Shown: positions 1-8,641, counted from the stretch's first letter. The stretch: DNA of 64,000 nucleotides from Methanobrevibacter millerae (GCF_001477655.1 NZ_CP011266.1:545001-609000); one strand, 5' to 3'. Notes: generated by a model not told the origin, from the letters alone. A program made the numbers and translations.

Positions 1-2168
1 GCAGAACTTTATCCGAAAGTTCAGTCATGATATTTCATCGATTCATGAAGTAGTTCTCTTTACTTTTGTCATATGGTGAATTATTGTGTGTTATCATTTT
101 ATGTCGCTTAATCTTAGTCCAACTCATTTTAATTAAATGATTCTCTTGTTTAGGACCAGTTAGTACCCATTTTCCACGATGATATCCATCATCGTATTCT
201 GGGAAATATTTTCTTTTAATCCATTTCCAACCTTTATTTTGGTGCAAACGGCGCAAAAACTTATATATTTTGTTCCATATATAGTAATCCATATCAGAAA
301 ATATCTTTTTAGCAACAGTAGGTTTCCAATAATTGGCAGTGCCAATTATTAAAGGGTTTAAAGAGTCTATCAGACTGTCCACGTTGTCTCCGTGATGCCA
401 TCTGACTCTTTCAGACACTTTAGCTTTAAAATTTTTGATACTATCTTTTGATGGTTTAATCAAACATTTTAAACCTTTATTAGTTTTATATTGTCTGAAA
501 TTGAATCCTAGAAAATCAAATCCTTCAGAAATGTGTGTAATTTTAGTTTTATCTTCTGCAAGTACCAATCCTCTCTCGGAAAGGTAGTTTTCAAGAATTT
601 TAGGTACTTTTTCGATGTCTTCTTTAGTTCTTGCGAAAATAACGAAATCATCGGCATATCGAGTAACACGATATTTTCCTTTAGTTTCATAAAATTCTTT
701 GGTTTCACCATTTCGTATTTGAGTTCTCTTCTTGTAAGAGATGTTTAAATAGTCTTCAAGTCCAGTTAAAGCAATATTTGCCAGTAAAGGTGAAAGTAAT
801 CCTCCTTGAGGAGTACCACTCGTGGTCCTATTAAACACACCATTATCAACGTATCCTGCTTTTAAGTACCTTTCTACCAGTTTAATCAATGGAAAACCTC
901 TAATTTTACTTAAAATAAACTCGTGAGATAAATTATTGAAGCAATCTTTAAAATCACCTTCAAATACTTCACAAAATTTATTGTTGTGGATAATGTTAAA
1001 TATTCGTTCTACGGCGTCATGGACTCCTCTTTTCGGCCTAAACCCATAACTGATGGGTTCAAAATTGACCTCCATTTGAGGTTCCAATGCCATGCGAATA
1101 ATTTCTTGATAAACCCTATCAATAACAGTAGGAATTCCCAAAGGGCGTAATTTACCATTTTTCTTACGAATATAATGTCTATACGCAGGTTTAGGAACAT
1201 GTTTAGATATATTCCTAGTTTTGAGTTTATCAACTAATTCTCCACGTTGTTTATCAGTTTTGATGACTTTTCCATCGATTCCAGGTGTTCTTTTACCTTT
1301 ATTAATTTGTGTAACACGTTTAACTGCCATTAAAATGGCAGATGTACTTCTCACCAATATTCTTTGTAAATCTCGTACTTTTCTTGAATCTCCTATGCTT
1401 TCGGCATGATATATCCGTTTCTGTAACTTATCTATATACTTCTCGACCTTGTACCAATTGATACAAGACCAATCCGTAGCGTATTGTGCTGTGGACTCAT
1501 AAACATCATTGTTTTGAGCGTATCTCATCTTATCACTAATCCTTTGAATAAATTACTTATTTTCCGTTTTATATTCACGTTTTCCACCAATCAGAAGTCT
1601 GCCATGTTATCCATGCCACACACGAAGGTGTGGTATCCATTATAGTTATTATTCCCACTATTTCCTATTGTCTTTCGACTGTTAATGGCTTTTGCTTTCT
1701 CTGATATCCATTACCTCCCAAGGAATTAGGCTTCATTTACAATCCGCTTACTCACAGATAGTTGTGAGATCTTGTGAGGCTTACCAAGTTGATCTACTTC
1801 AGAAGCGAATGAATTAAGGTTCAATCTATACTCCGGCAAATTACTGTAAGGTTATGACTAAATAATCACGTAATCATTGATTATTTCTATGAATTTGCTA
1901 TTCAATAGTAGTTAAATTAAGTTTAACGTTGCATTCTACCTATTGGCTTGATTTACGAAGCTTACAATTGTTCACTTACGTTAACCTTTTTCACTCTTTC
2001 CCTAGCACATAAGTACAATGAATGCTTTATACTTATTTATGCATAATATCATGCAACCTCATAATCAATTACTCGATTATGAGTTTCAATGGGGAAAATC
2101 CCGTCATAACTGGGATTGAAATAAGATTTCACTGATTTAAATGGGAAATAGACCCTAGCTTGTCGCAC
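1..2168 (-). mobile_element. Group II intron, 3' end outside window
   Basis: The left edge of the window lies inside a group II intron read on the minus strand. Its 5' end is placed at 2168, where the complement begins GTGCGACAAG, the usual start of bacterial-type group II introns. Complement 2168-1529 has no long ORF and should hold RNA domains I-III; the reverse transcriptase ORF follows, as expected for domain IV. Domains V and VI and the 3' splice site lie beyond base 1, so mobility cannot be judged. The 5' boundary is 53 bases from the divergently transcribed integrase gene and next to a candidate attachment repeat. Archaeal group II introns are often acquired from bacteria, so transfer is likely, but that is inference. 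Confidence 0.85.
35..1528 (-). CDS. ltrA: Group II intron reverse transcriptase/maturase
   Basis: This 497-residue intron-encoded protein assists splicing of its host intron and reverse transcribes it during retrohoming. The N-terminal RT0-like region (about 60-90, with TPGIDG at 81-86) is followed by RT fingers and palm, with KLRPLGIP near 126-133, SYGFRPKRGVHDA near 160-172, TPQGGLLSPLLANI near 239-252 and the catalytic YADD at 291-294. The thumb/X maturase region follows (about 370-480). The protein ends just after SPYDKSKENY, where many relatives continue into a zinc-binding HNH endonuclease; that domain is absent, so the protein is either naturally En-minus or cut by a stop codon. The start at 1528 (ATG) gives the full N-terminus expected for the family. 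Confidence 0.95.
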   Translation of the reverse strand: MRYAQNNDVYESTAQYATDWSCINWYKVEKYIDKLQKRIYHAESIGDSRKVRDLQRILVRSTSAILMAVKRVTQINKGKRTPGIDGKVIKTDKQRGELVDKLKTRNISKHVPKPAYRHYIRKKNGKLRPLGIPTVIDRVYQEIIRMALEPQMEVNFEPISYGFRPKRGVHDAVERIFNIIHNNKFCEVFEGDFKDCFNNLSHEFILSKIRGFPLIKLVERYLKAGYVDNGVFNRTTSGTPQGGLLSPLLANIALTGLEDYLNISYKKRTQIRNGETKEFYETKGKYRVTRYADDFVIFARTKEDIEKVPKILENYLSERGLVLAEDKTKITHISEGFDFLGFNFRQYKTNKGLKCLIKPSKDSIKNFKAKVSERVRWHHGDNVDSLIDSLNPLIIGTANYWKPTVAKKIFSDMDYYIWNKIYKFLRRLHQNKGWKWIKRKYFPEYDDGYHRGKWVLTGPKQENHLIKMSWTKIKRHKMITHNNSPYDKSKENYFMNR

Positions 2169-2177
2169 TATTACTTA

Positions 2178-2204
2178 TCAAATGCTCTAGGAAAAAACCT
2201 ATTT
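2178..2204. other. Candidate att repeat copy (left)
   Basis: The string CAAATGCTCTAGGAAAAAAC and the following CTATT lie between the intron end and the integrase start. A near copy, CAAATGCTCTCTAGG followed by AAAAAAC and ACTATT, occurs at about 30507-30533. The copies differ mainly by a two-base CT insertion. A direct repeat immediately beside an integrase gene is the expected position of an attachment site, but the second copy falls inside the phage-like region rather than at its right edge, so it could also be a shared upstream regulatory element. Confidence 0.35.
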
Positions 2205-2221
2205 TTTTAGGGGTAATAAAT

Positions 2222-3349
2222 ATGATTATGGATAAAAAAGACGAGCTAATAGTTAAAAATTTTTGTTATGAACGTGGACTTAAGGATGTTACAATAAAGA
2301 GTTACACGACTGCTATTGGACTTTATTCCCAATTTCATGAGATGCCCTTCCATGAATTATTGGATGAGGCTGAAAGGGAAGAGCAGGAAGGTGTCAAATG
2401 GAAACATTCTATGTTGAGGTCTAGACTTCTGGCATTTAGAAATCATTTGCTGGAGAAAGGACATCTTGCTAATACCGTTAAAGGTTATACTAGCAGAGTC
2501 CGAACAGTTTATGAAGAAGGATATGACATTGAAATTGGCAGAATGCCAAAGTTAAATCAGAAAAATGTTAAAAAAGCCACACCTATTTCTTATAATGATT
2601 TGCCCGATAAGGAATTGATAAGGCATGTTTTAAAAATGGTTAATCCTTTAATGAAGGCCATTATTTTATTCATGACCAGCAGTGGCTGTGCTAAAAGGGA
2701 AACTTTAAATTTGACTATTCAGGATTTTATAGATGCTACCTATGAATACCATCAAAAAAGTGATTTTGATGATGTTCTCGTAGAATTATATGGTAGAGAC
2801 GATATTGTTCCATCCTGGAGTCTAAGAAGGCAGAAAACCAACAAATATTATACTACTTTTTCAAGTCCGGAGTCTACAGCTGAGATATTGCACTATCTGG
2901 TAATAGATGAAAGAGAATTAACCAATTCATCTAAGCTGTTTAATATCACTTCCACCCATCTTAATAATACGTTTGGAAAAATCAACAATCAGTTAAAGCT
3001 GGGTAAAGCAGGTGCATATAATAAGTTTCGTTCTCATATGTTAAGGAAATTTCATGCCAGTCAATTGTATAATGATGGGCTTAGTATGGATGAAATTGAT
3101 GAACTTCAGGGACGGGGTAAAGACCAGACCAGAACTTCCTATTTCATGGAAGATCCTTTACGATTAAGAAGTAAGTATATTGAACATTTGGGTGCTCTAA
3201 CAATTAATGTTGATGTAGAGAAATTATCTTTTAAATCTCCAGAGTTTATGCAAATTGAAAATGAAAATAAACGTTTAAATGAAGAATTGGATAAACTCAG
3301 GAGTGATATATCTATTATCAAAGAAGCTTTAGGAAATAGTCTTGAATAG
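2222..3349 (+). CDS. int: Tyrosine recombinase (prophage integrase)
   Basis: This 375-residue site-specific recombinase should integrate and excise the prophage. The N-terminal SAM-like core-binding domain (about 5-105) is followed by a catalytic domain with a recognisable tetrad: R159 (in CAKRE), a beta-hairpin lysine near 205, H272 and R275 (SHMLRK), H278, and nucleophile Y307 (TSYF). The usual L-G-H box is replaced by LQGRGKDQTRTSY. A C-terminal coiled coil (about 335-370) extends past the catalytic core. The first ATG is at 2222, with a second in frame at 2228. The gene sits at the left end of the phage region beside a candidate att repeat and points into the phage, the usual place for an integrase. 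Confidence 0.93.
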   Translation: MIMDKKDELIVKNFCYERGLKDVTIKSYTTAIGLYSQFHEMPFHELLDEAEREEQEGVKWKHSMLRSRLLAFRNHLLEKGHLANTVKGYTSRVRTVYEEGYDIEIGRMPKLNQKNVKKATPISYNDLPDKELIRHVLKMVNPLMKAIILFMTSSGCAKRETLNLTIQDFIDATYEYHQKSDFDDVLVELYGRDDIVPSWSLRRQKTNKYYTTFSSPESTAEILHYLVIDERELTNSSKLFNITSTHLNNTFGKINNQLKLGKAGAYNKFRSHMLRKFHASQLYNDGLSMDEIDELQGRGKDQTRTSYFMEDPLRLRSKYIEHLGALTINVDVEKLSFKSPEFMQIENENKRLNEELDKLRSDISIIKEALGNSLE

Positions 3350-4094
3350 ATTATTTCCATTTTATACATTTTACTATTTTTTCTTATTTTTTACTGAACA
3401 CCAATTTTAAAAACATCGGCGATTATTTTTTGAGGGTAAACAATTTAATATAAAAACTGTTTTTTCATTGAATATTATTCAAAAAAAGTAAAAGATAAGT
3501 TTTATATATTCAAAACACCAAATCTATGATTGGGTCTTATGAGTGAGGACAATTCTTACGAGTGAGAACAATTCTTATGAGTCGGGACAATTCTTACGAG
3601 TGAGAACAATTTTTTTTGTAAGGCTTAAACTATCAATTTAGTGAGGTAAAATATCAATAAAACATGAAAAAAATGTAATGAGAAAAAAGAAGATCTTAAA
3701 CCATATAAAAAAGGATTATAATATTAAAAAAATATTTATATGGAAAACGAGCTAATAAATATTATTTTTTAATATAATCCTAAATTATAGGGCCAGTAAG
3801 AAAAATAGAAATAGTAAACAGAGTCGCCAAACTATGTTAAAATTAATACTTTTCAAAACTTAACCCAATATTTAGTTTATTTTAAAAACTATATAAAGAT
3901 TTTCAAATTGAAAAAATCAGTGCTTATCTTATTCTAAATATGTGGTAAAGAATGAAAAATTATTTTTACCGACTCGCTATTTTTACTTTTCATACATTCC
4001 TGGCCAATATGATTAAGATTTTCAAAAATCATTTCTCTCTCAATTACTTACTGAAATAATAATTGGGAGGTGAAAAATATGGGGTCGCCAAAAT
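3350..4094. other. Early control region without a long ORF
   Basis: This 745-base gap between the integrase and the first small phage genes has no convincing long ORF. It holds a 19-bp tandem repeat (3541-3611), long A/T tracts that could host promoters, and the first copy of a box GTCGCCAAACTATGT (3823-3837) that ends in a start codon for a nine-codon frame. A good ribosome-binding site GGGAGGTG precedes 4079. In a temperate virus such a region beside int commonly holds operators for the lysis-lysogeny decision. No repressor gene is recognisable inside it. Confidence 0.5.
3541..3611. repeat. 19-bp tandem repeat, 3.7 units
   Basis: Units begin at 3541, 3560, 3579 and 3598 and follow GAGTGAGAACAATTCTTAC with small changes (gaggac, tcggga). 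TCTTAT also precedes the first unit, so spacing is strictly 19 bp. There are no spacers, so this is not CRISPR. The regular phase suits cooperative protein binding, such as an operator or iteron array, in the otherwise empty stretch downstream of int. Confidence 0.8.
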
Positions 4095-4098
4095 ATGT
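4066..4098 (+). promoter_or_regulatory. SD plus GTCGCC start box and seven-codon frame
   Basis: GGGAGGTG is followed by ATG at 4079, opening a seven-codon frame MGSPKYV that ends TGA at 4100-4102 and overlaps the ATG of the next gene at 4095. The same box, GTCGCCAAA(C/A)TATGT, occurs at 3823-3837, 4084-4098 and 4317-4331 and each time contains a start codon near its end. The arrangement suggests translational coupling or protein/RNA control at the start codon. Confidence 0.5.
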
Positions 4099-4268
4099 AT
4101 GAACTAAAAAAATCAATAAACCAAAGAATACGTAAAGAAACCATTGTTGTCCATAACTTTCAGGCTCTTGAAGAAGCAATTGCTGAAATTTCAGAATCTG
4201 AAAATATTAACAATGAAAGAAAATTCTTTGCTTTATATGAAATAAGGATATCGAAACTGGATTCATAG
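4095..4268 (+). CDS. Small phage protein, 57 aa
   Basis: The frame MYELKKSINQRIRKETIVVH... runs for 57 codons to TAG at 4266. It is basic at the N-terminus and acidic later, and has no recognised domain. Its ATG is embedded in the GTCGCC box and overlaps the upstream seven-codon frame, so translation may depend on coupling. Position between int and replication genes suggests an early regulatory or accessory phage protein, but function is unknown. Confidence 0.5.
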   Translation: MYELKKSINQRIRKETIVVHNFQALEEAIAEISESENINNERKFFALYEIRISKLDS

Positions 4269-4327
4269 ATTTAATCCATTAGATTGTAGAACTATAATTT
4301 TAAAAACATTCAAGGAGTCGCCAAACT

Positions 4328-4432
4328 ATGTTAGAACAGGATGTAAATGGAGTGCCTCATGTTTTAGTTCCAAAAGAGGTATGGGATAAAATATGGGACG
4401 TTTTTGATAGAATTGAAAATGTGGGTGAATAG
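4328..4432 (+). CDS. Small phage protein, 34 aa
   Basis: A 34-codon frame starts in the third copy of the GTCGCC box, with AAGGAG upstream at 4312-4317, and stops at 4430-4432. The next gene starts at 4434, one base after the stop, and its GGTGA ribosome-binding site lies inside this frame, which supports both being translated. The sequence has two tryptophans in VWDKIWDVFDRI, an amphipathic helix. Function unknown. Confidence 0.45.
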   Translation: MLEQDVNGVPHVLVPKEVWDKIWDVFDRIENVGE

Positions 4433-4433
4433 A

Positions 4434-4775
4434 ATGAATAGCTATTCCACATTTGTAGATGATTGCATTAATGAGGTTGATCAGATGACATCCTCCATTA
4501 ATCAATTCGAAGACAATTACCATGGCATCTTAACCCACAACGGTGAGATTAAAGTTGCCAAAGGTGATGTAGAACAAAAAATTCTCCACATTGATGATAA
4601 TGGCACTGTATTAGTTAAAGGTGCAAAAAGTTCCTACTCTACATTAATACACGCAAAACTGTTGCCATTAATTAATTATGCAACTAAAGGAGATACAGCA
4701 TTCATCAAATTCAGAAGGGGTGAAGCTTTTATTGTTGGATTTAGGAAAAAGAAAAGAGTTGATTCACATGTCTAA
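4434..4775 (+). CDS. Hypothetical early phage protein, 113 aa
   Basis: The start at ATG 4434 is preferred over an upstream TTG because GGTGA lies just before it and the preceding 34-codon gene ends one base earlier. The N-terminal third is helical and acidic; the C-terminal part ends in basic residues (FRKKKRVDSHV), a pattern often seen in small nucleic-acid-binding proteins. No named family is recognised. It overlaps the next gene by eight bases, so both are probably in one transcript leading to the replication genes. Confidence 0.65.
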   Translation: MNSYSTFVDDCINEVDQMTSSINQFEDNYHGILTHNGEIKVAKGDVEQKILHIDDNGTVLVKGAKSSYSTLIHAKLLPLINYATKGDTAFIKFRRGEAFIVGFRKKKRVDSHV

Positions 4776-4902
4776 ACCGGCCAGACTATATCCTAAACCA
4801 GAACCAGTCAACATTAATCTAAAATTAATTTTGATTGGAAGTATATTATTTGCTTTAGTATTGGGTTGGATTGGAATTGCAACCAGTTATGGGGGGTTCT
4901 AA
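4768..4902 (+). CDS. Single-pass membrane protein, 44 aa
   Basis: The frame begins MSKPARLYPKPEPVN and continues into one hydrophobic helix (LILIGSILFALVLGWIGIA). The proline-rich, positively charged N-terminus should stay in the cytoplasm. The start overlaps the end of the previous gene by eight bases, typical of translational coupling in compact phage operons. No function can be assigned; a membrane-anchoring or superinfection-exclusion role is only possible. Confidence 0.55.
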   Translation: MSKPARLYPKPEPVNINLKLILIGSILFALVLGWIGIATSYGGF

Positions 4903-4936
4903 TAGGAACTCTCCAATCTTTATAGGAAGTGAAAAA

Positions 4937-5497
4937 ATGGTAAAAGCAGAAATTATAGAAAATTCAGAAGTCTCTAAAGAAAACGGATTAATAGCTGCAG
5001 ATAATGTTCCTAATGTTGATGTGGCTATTGAACAATGGGACGCATATCAAAAACTATGTAAAGGATTATTGAATGAAACGGATTATCAGGAAATCATTGT
5101 AAAAGAAAAGGATGAAAACGGAAACTATATTAAAGTCAAAAGGCACTTTAAAAAGAAATCAGTATGGCAAAAACTCTCACGTGCATTCAATGTCGACACT
5201 TCAATTGTAGATCGTGACATTGAAAGAACCAAAATGGGCAGAGTACGTGAAGCTTATTACTGCGTTAGAGCAACTCTTCCAAATGGACGCAGCGTAGAAT
5301 CAGACGCTTTATGTTCTCGCTCAGAAAAAGGAAAAGACAAAGTCTCAGATCACACCATTATGTCCACAGCTAAAACACGTGCAACTAATCGTGCAATAGC
5401 TGAACTGATAGGTGCGGGAGAAGTATCAGCAGAAGAAATGACAGCTGAAAAAGCAGTTGAAAATCAATCAAAATTTTTAAAAGAGGACAATAGCTAA
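4937..5497 (+). CDS. Conserved phage protein, possibly DNA recombination
   Basis: The start at 4937 is chosen because GGAAGTG lies just upstream; a longer frame from 4871 would overlap the previous gene. The 186-residue protein has a charged centre (KVKRHFKKKS) and a conserved-looking block with PNGRSVESDALCSRSEK, STAKTRATNRAIAELIGAG and SAEE. That C-terminal pattern (TRA.NRAI...G.GEVSAEE) is familiar from phage proteins near single-strand annealing and replication genes, though I cannot name the family. It lies directly upstream of an acidic 166-residue protein and MCM, so a role in phage DNA replication or recombination is likely by position only. Confidence 0.7.
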   Translation: MVKAEIIENSEVSKENGLIAADNVPNVDVAIEQWDAYQKLCKGLLNETDYQEIIVKEKDENGNYIKVKRHFKKKSVWQKLSRAFNVDTSIVDRDIERTKMGRVREAYYCVRATLPNGRSVESDALCSRSEKGKDKVSDHTIMSTAKTRATNRAIAELIGAGEVSAEEMTAEKAVENQSKFLKEDNS

Positions 5498-5532
5498 ATC
5501 CTCAATTTATATTTTTTTAGGAGAAGGATAAA

Positions 5533-6033
5533 ATGAGTTTTAATGACAAACAGACTATCTTCACAGGTACACAATTAGATTATGAAGAAATTGTAGAAAT
5601 TCCGGACGGATATGAAAAAGCAGAATTGAAAGACTTCGGAGACGGCAAACTATTGGCGGGAAGGCCAGAAATGTCTTCTGTTACTTCTTACACATTTGAC
5701 GATGATGGGGAAGAAAAAACAGTCAACAGATTCAAACTATACATCTTTCAGGATGATGAGCAGTTATATATTGAAATCAATGTAAACCTCAAAAACGATG
5801 GAGACATTCACAAAAATATCAGAAAAGGAAGTGTACTATTTGATTTTATTACCAGCATTCTTGAATTGGAAAATGCAGGTTCAGTCGGCAAATCAAACAT
5901 CATCAAAAACGTTAATCTTAAAGAGTACCGTGAATTCGTAAACAGATTAGGTGAAATGACGATACAGGTTAAAGAAAAAACTGGAAGCTATGTCTATTAC
6001 AGTTTCATTGTACGTGATGTCCAAGTAAAATAA
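5533..6033 (+). CDS. Acidic phage protein upstream of MCM
   Basis: This 166-residue protein follows GGAGAAGG and an A/T spacer. It is acidic, with predicted beta-strands (FKLYIFQDDEQLYIEINVNL, then MTIQVKEKTGSYVYYSFIVRDVQV), which could form an OB-like barrel. It sits between the 186-residue protein and MCM, 24 bases before the latter. Single-stranded DNA-binding proteins are often encoded in this position and have this composition, but no diagnostic motif is visible, so the role remains inference. Confidence 0.7.
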   Translation: MSFNDKQTIFTGTQLDYEEIVEIPDGYEKAELKDFGDGKLLAGRPEMSSVTSYTFDDDGEEKTVNRFKLYIFQDDEQLYIEINVNLKNDGDIHKNIRKGSVLFDFITSILELENAGSVGKSNIIKNVNLKEYREFVNRLGEMTIQVKEKTGSYVYYSFIVRDVQVK

Positions 6034-6057
6034 ACGAATAAATGGAGCAAGCTCAAA

Positions 6058-8028
6058 ATGGCTACCGGTAAAGCACTGTTAAAAAAATACATTAAAGAAA
6101 CACATAAAAAAGAGATTGACAAACTCAAATCTCAAAATAAACAGTGTAAAGTCAGTATTGATTATGATGATTTAAATCAATTCCTGATTGATCAATCCGG
6201 GAAAGATTTCTGGAAACATAAAATATATGAGTTCATTAATCAGATGGATGAATATTTCGATACTGGCAACGTTACCTTAAAATTCATAAACGTGCCTGAA
6301 AGAGATAACCTCCATGATTTGGATGCTACATATAACAATGAATGGATAAGCACCAAAGCAATGATTAAAAACATAACTGACGTCCGTGTTGATTTAAAAA
6401 CTGCCTGTTATCTTTGCAGAGAATGTGGAAAACGGCACTTCTTGCACATCTCCAACCCCACACAGCAAACAAGGGTTCCACCTTTTTGTGATGGTTGTGG
6501 TGCAAGAAGCAAATCCATGAATTTTGATAAAGAAACAAGTATTTACAGGAATTATAGATTATTGAAACTTGAAGAACCATTGGAGTTAAGGAGTGGAGGT
6601 TCAACAAGAGAATTTAAAGCTATTGTTTTAGATTTTCTTGCATCTCCATTCACTAATCTGAAAGTAGGTGATGTTGTTAATGTAACTGGCCTTTTCAAAA
6701 TTGAACCTAGAAAAATTAAAGGCCGAAGTGACGGATTTGAGTTCATAATTCATGTTCACAACATTACTCCTGTAGATGATGTTTTTGAAGATTCAAGGAT
6801 TAGTGAAGAGGACATTAATGAAATAATCAACCTGTCTAAACAGGATAATGTTTTTGATTTGTTGTGGAGGACTTTAGCTCCTGAAGTTTACGGTCATGAA
6901 ACTATCAAGAAAGGTTTGATACTTCAATTATTTGAAGGAAATAGGCCGATTTCTGATGTGTTCAAATCCGAGAATATGGACAGATGGACAATACATATCC
7001 TATTAATTGGCGATCCTGGAATCGGAAAAAGCCAGTTAATACAGGCTATGAAAAAACGTGCACCTAAAAACATTACTATAAGCGGAACCAACACATCACA
7101 AGCAGGATTAACGGTTTCGACCGTAAAAGATGAATTGACCGGAACTTGGACAATGGAAGCCGGTGCAACAGTACTGGCAGATACTGGTGTTTTATGCATT
7201 GATGAATATGATAAGCTTTCCCCTTCAGCACAGAAATCACTTAACGAACCCATGGAACAGTCAAGTGTTTCAAGTGCTAAAGCGGGACTGGTACAAACAA
7301 TGTCTGCAAGAACATCAATACTTGCCGGTGCAAATCCAAAATATGGCAAATTTGACAGATATAAATTATATCGGGACCAATTGGAAATACCAGAATCCAA
7401 CTTGTCCCGTTTTGATTTGATATTTGCCCTTGAAGATGATGTGGATAAAGAAAAGGATTCTAAACTTGCTGATGCATTGCTTAATAAAGATTTCATCCTT
7501 GATGAATCTGAAACAATAGCTATTGATCTATTTAAAAAATACATAACATGGATTAAAGCCAACTGCTTTCCAGTATTGAGCAGAGATGCAAAAATACTCC
7601 TTAGGGAGTTTTATGTTGATACAAGAAAAGTTGCTTCACAGACAAGTGACGGAAAACCCATAACTGCAAGGGATTTAAAGGCTTTGGAGAGATTAACAAT
7701 AGCTAGAGCAAAATGTGAATTTCGCTCCGAAGCTACAATCAAAGATGCAATTGAAGCTATTGACATTTACAAAGAAGCATTAAAGGGTTTAGGATTATCA
7801 TTAGCAACAGCAGGTGAGTTATATGGAGTTCATTCACAGGATGAATTAAGTGTTATTTCTGATATGGAAAATATGATTAGAAATAATATCGATATGGAAG
7901 GGGGCATGTTATCTTCTGAATCATTGAGGCATTTGGAAATTGAATGTGGCATGTTATGTCATGAAAAAGGTATAAATCGAGAGGGGATTTTTGACATTGC
8001 ATATGAGAATGTGAAAAAAACTCTTTAA
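6058..8028 (+). CDS. mcm: MCM replicative helicase, phage-encoded
   Basis: This 656-residue AAA+ helicase should unwind the phage genome as a ring-shaped hexamer. The N-terminal domain carries a zinc-binding set, C117, C120, C123, C144 and C147, followed by an OB-type region to about 240. The ATPase domain has Walker A GDPGIGKSQ (318-326), Walker B VLCIDEYDK (378-386), sensor GANP (424-427) and the arginine finger SRFD (450-453). A helical C-terminal extension follows. Virus-borne MCM genes are known in archaeal mobile elements and are usually derived from host genes. It follows two possible DNA-metabolism genes and is followed at once by iteron-like repeats, so the origin may be here. Confidence 0.97.
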   Translation: MATGKALLKKYIKETHKKEIDKLKSQNKQCKVSIDYDDLNQFLIDQSGKDFWKHKIYEFINQMDEYFDTGNVTLKFINVPERDNLHDLDATYNNEWISTKAMIKNITDVRVDLKTACYLCRECGKRHFLHISNPTQQTRVPPFCDGCGARSKSMNFDKETSIYRNYRLLKLEEPLELRSGGSTREFKAIVLDFLASPFTNLKVGDVVNVTGLFKIEPRKIKGRSDGFEFIIHVHNITPVDDVFEDSRISEEDINEIINLSKQDNVFDLLWRTLAPEVYGHETIKKGLILQLFEGNRPISDVFKSENMDRWTIHILLIGDPGIGKSQLIQAMKKRAPKNITISGTNTSQAGLTVSTVKDELTGTWTMEAGATVLADTGVLCIDEYDKLSPSAQKSLNEPMEQSSVSSAKAGLVQTMSARTSILAGANPKYGKFDRYKLYRDQLEIPESNLSRFDLIFALEDDVDKEKDSKLADALLNKDFILDESETIAIDLFKKYITWIKANCFPVLSRDAKILLREFYVDTRKVASQTSDGKPITARDLKALERLTIARAKCEFRSEATIKDAIEAIDIYKEALKGLGLSLATAGELYGVHSQDELSVISDMENMIRNNIDMEGGMLSSESLRHLEIECGMLCHEKGINREGIFDIAYENVKKTL

Positions 8029-8036
8029 GGGAAGTT

Positions 8037-8087
8037 TTGAAATCATGGTCATATGGTCATTATGCCCATATGGTCATAATATTTCAA
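8037..8087. repeat. Iteron-like repeats after MCM
   Basis: ATGGTCAT occurs at 8045-8052, 8053-8060 and 8070-8077; the longer CATATGGTCAT occurs twice (8050-8060, 8067-8077). The set is bracketed by TTGAAAT (8037-8043) and ATTTCAA (8081-8087). It lies between the helicase and a ribbon-helix-helix regulator, so it could be a replication origin element or an operator for that regulator. Confidence 0.6.
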
Positions 8088-8138
8088 GACCCCTGAAACT
8101 TTTTTGAGAATTGAGTATTAATAATGGAGGTAAAATGT

Positions 8139-8606
8139 ATGACTAAAAAAAGTTTGAAAGTTAGTATTGAAGAAGAAATTTTAGAAAAAGCAAAAAATCA
8201 CATACCTAATCTATCTGGTTTTGTTGAAGAATGTTTAAAACATTACTTGGGTTATGTAAATGGAACATACCCTATAGGAAACATCAATGAAATCACAGAC
8301 AACATCGGTAAATTACAAGTAGAACTATTTTTAATCAATCAAAACTTTGATGCTGAAGAAAGTAGATTGGAAGTTGAAAATTTTGAAAAAGATAAGGTCT
8401 GGAGATTTCTGTGGAATGATTACAGGGTAAGATTAATTCCTGATGATGCATTAATGAAAAAAGCTATTGAAGTATTGAGAATAGATGAAGAAGAATTAGA
8501 AGATATTCTTGATTGGGTTTATGAAACGGATATTGATGTGGATACTAATTCATGGCAAGAAGTGTTGAAATTATATTGTGAAAACAATGAATTAGTTAAT
8601 TATTAA
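8139..8606 (+). CDS. Ribbon-helix-helix regulator (CcdA-like N-terminus)
   Basis: GGAGGT at 8126-8131 fixes the start at ATG 8139; an earlier in-frame ATG at 8124 overlaps that site. The first 45 residues, with KSLKVSIEEEILEKAKNHI and LSGFVEECLKHYL, match the ribbon-helix-helix pattern of CcdA-type antitoxins and small repressors. The C-terminal 100 residues are acidic and unassigned. No toxin partner follows on the same strand, so a phage transcription regulator is more likely than an antitoxin. It would be expected to bind DNA near its own gene, and the ATGGTCAT repeats directly upstream are the obvious candidate sites. Confidence 0.7.
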   Translation: MTKKSLKVSIEEEILEKAKNHIPNLSGFVEECLKHYLGYVNGTYPIGNINEITDNIGKLQVELFLINQNFDAEESRLEVENFEKDKVWRFLWNDYRVRLIPDDALMKKAIEVLRIDEEELEDILDWVYETDIDVDTNSWQEVLKLYCENNELVNY

Positions 8607-8641
8607 TTTGAAGTTTTATTAAAAATGATAACATAACAATT

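Noticed and set aside
3541-3611. Possible CRISPR array
   Set aside because: The 19-bp units are directly adjacent with no spacers and there are no cas genes in the window.
6365-7562. Long minus-strand frames within the MCM gene
   Set aside because: The plus-strand MCM reading frame with all AAA+ motifs occupies the same bases.
8139-8606. CcdA-like protein as part of a toxin-antitoxin pair
   Set aside because: No toxin follows on the same strand and the nearest gene converges; a solo phage regulator is more likely.
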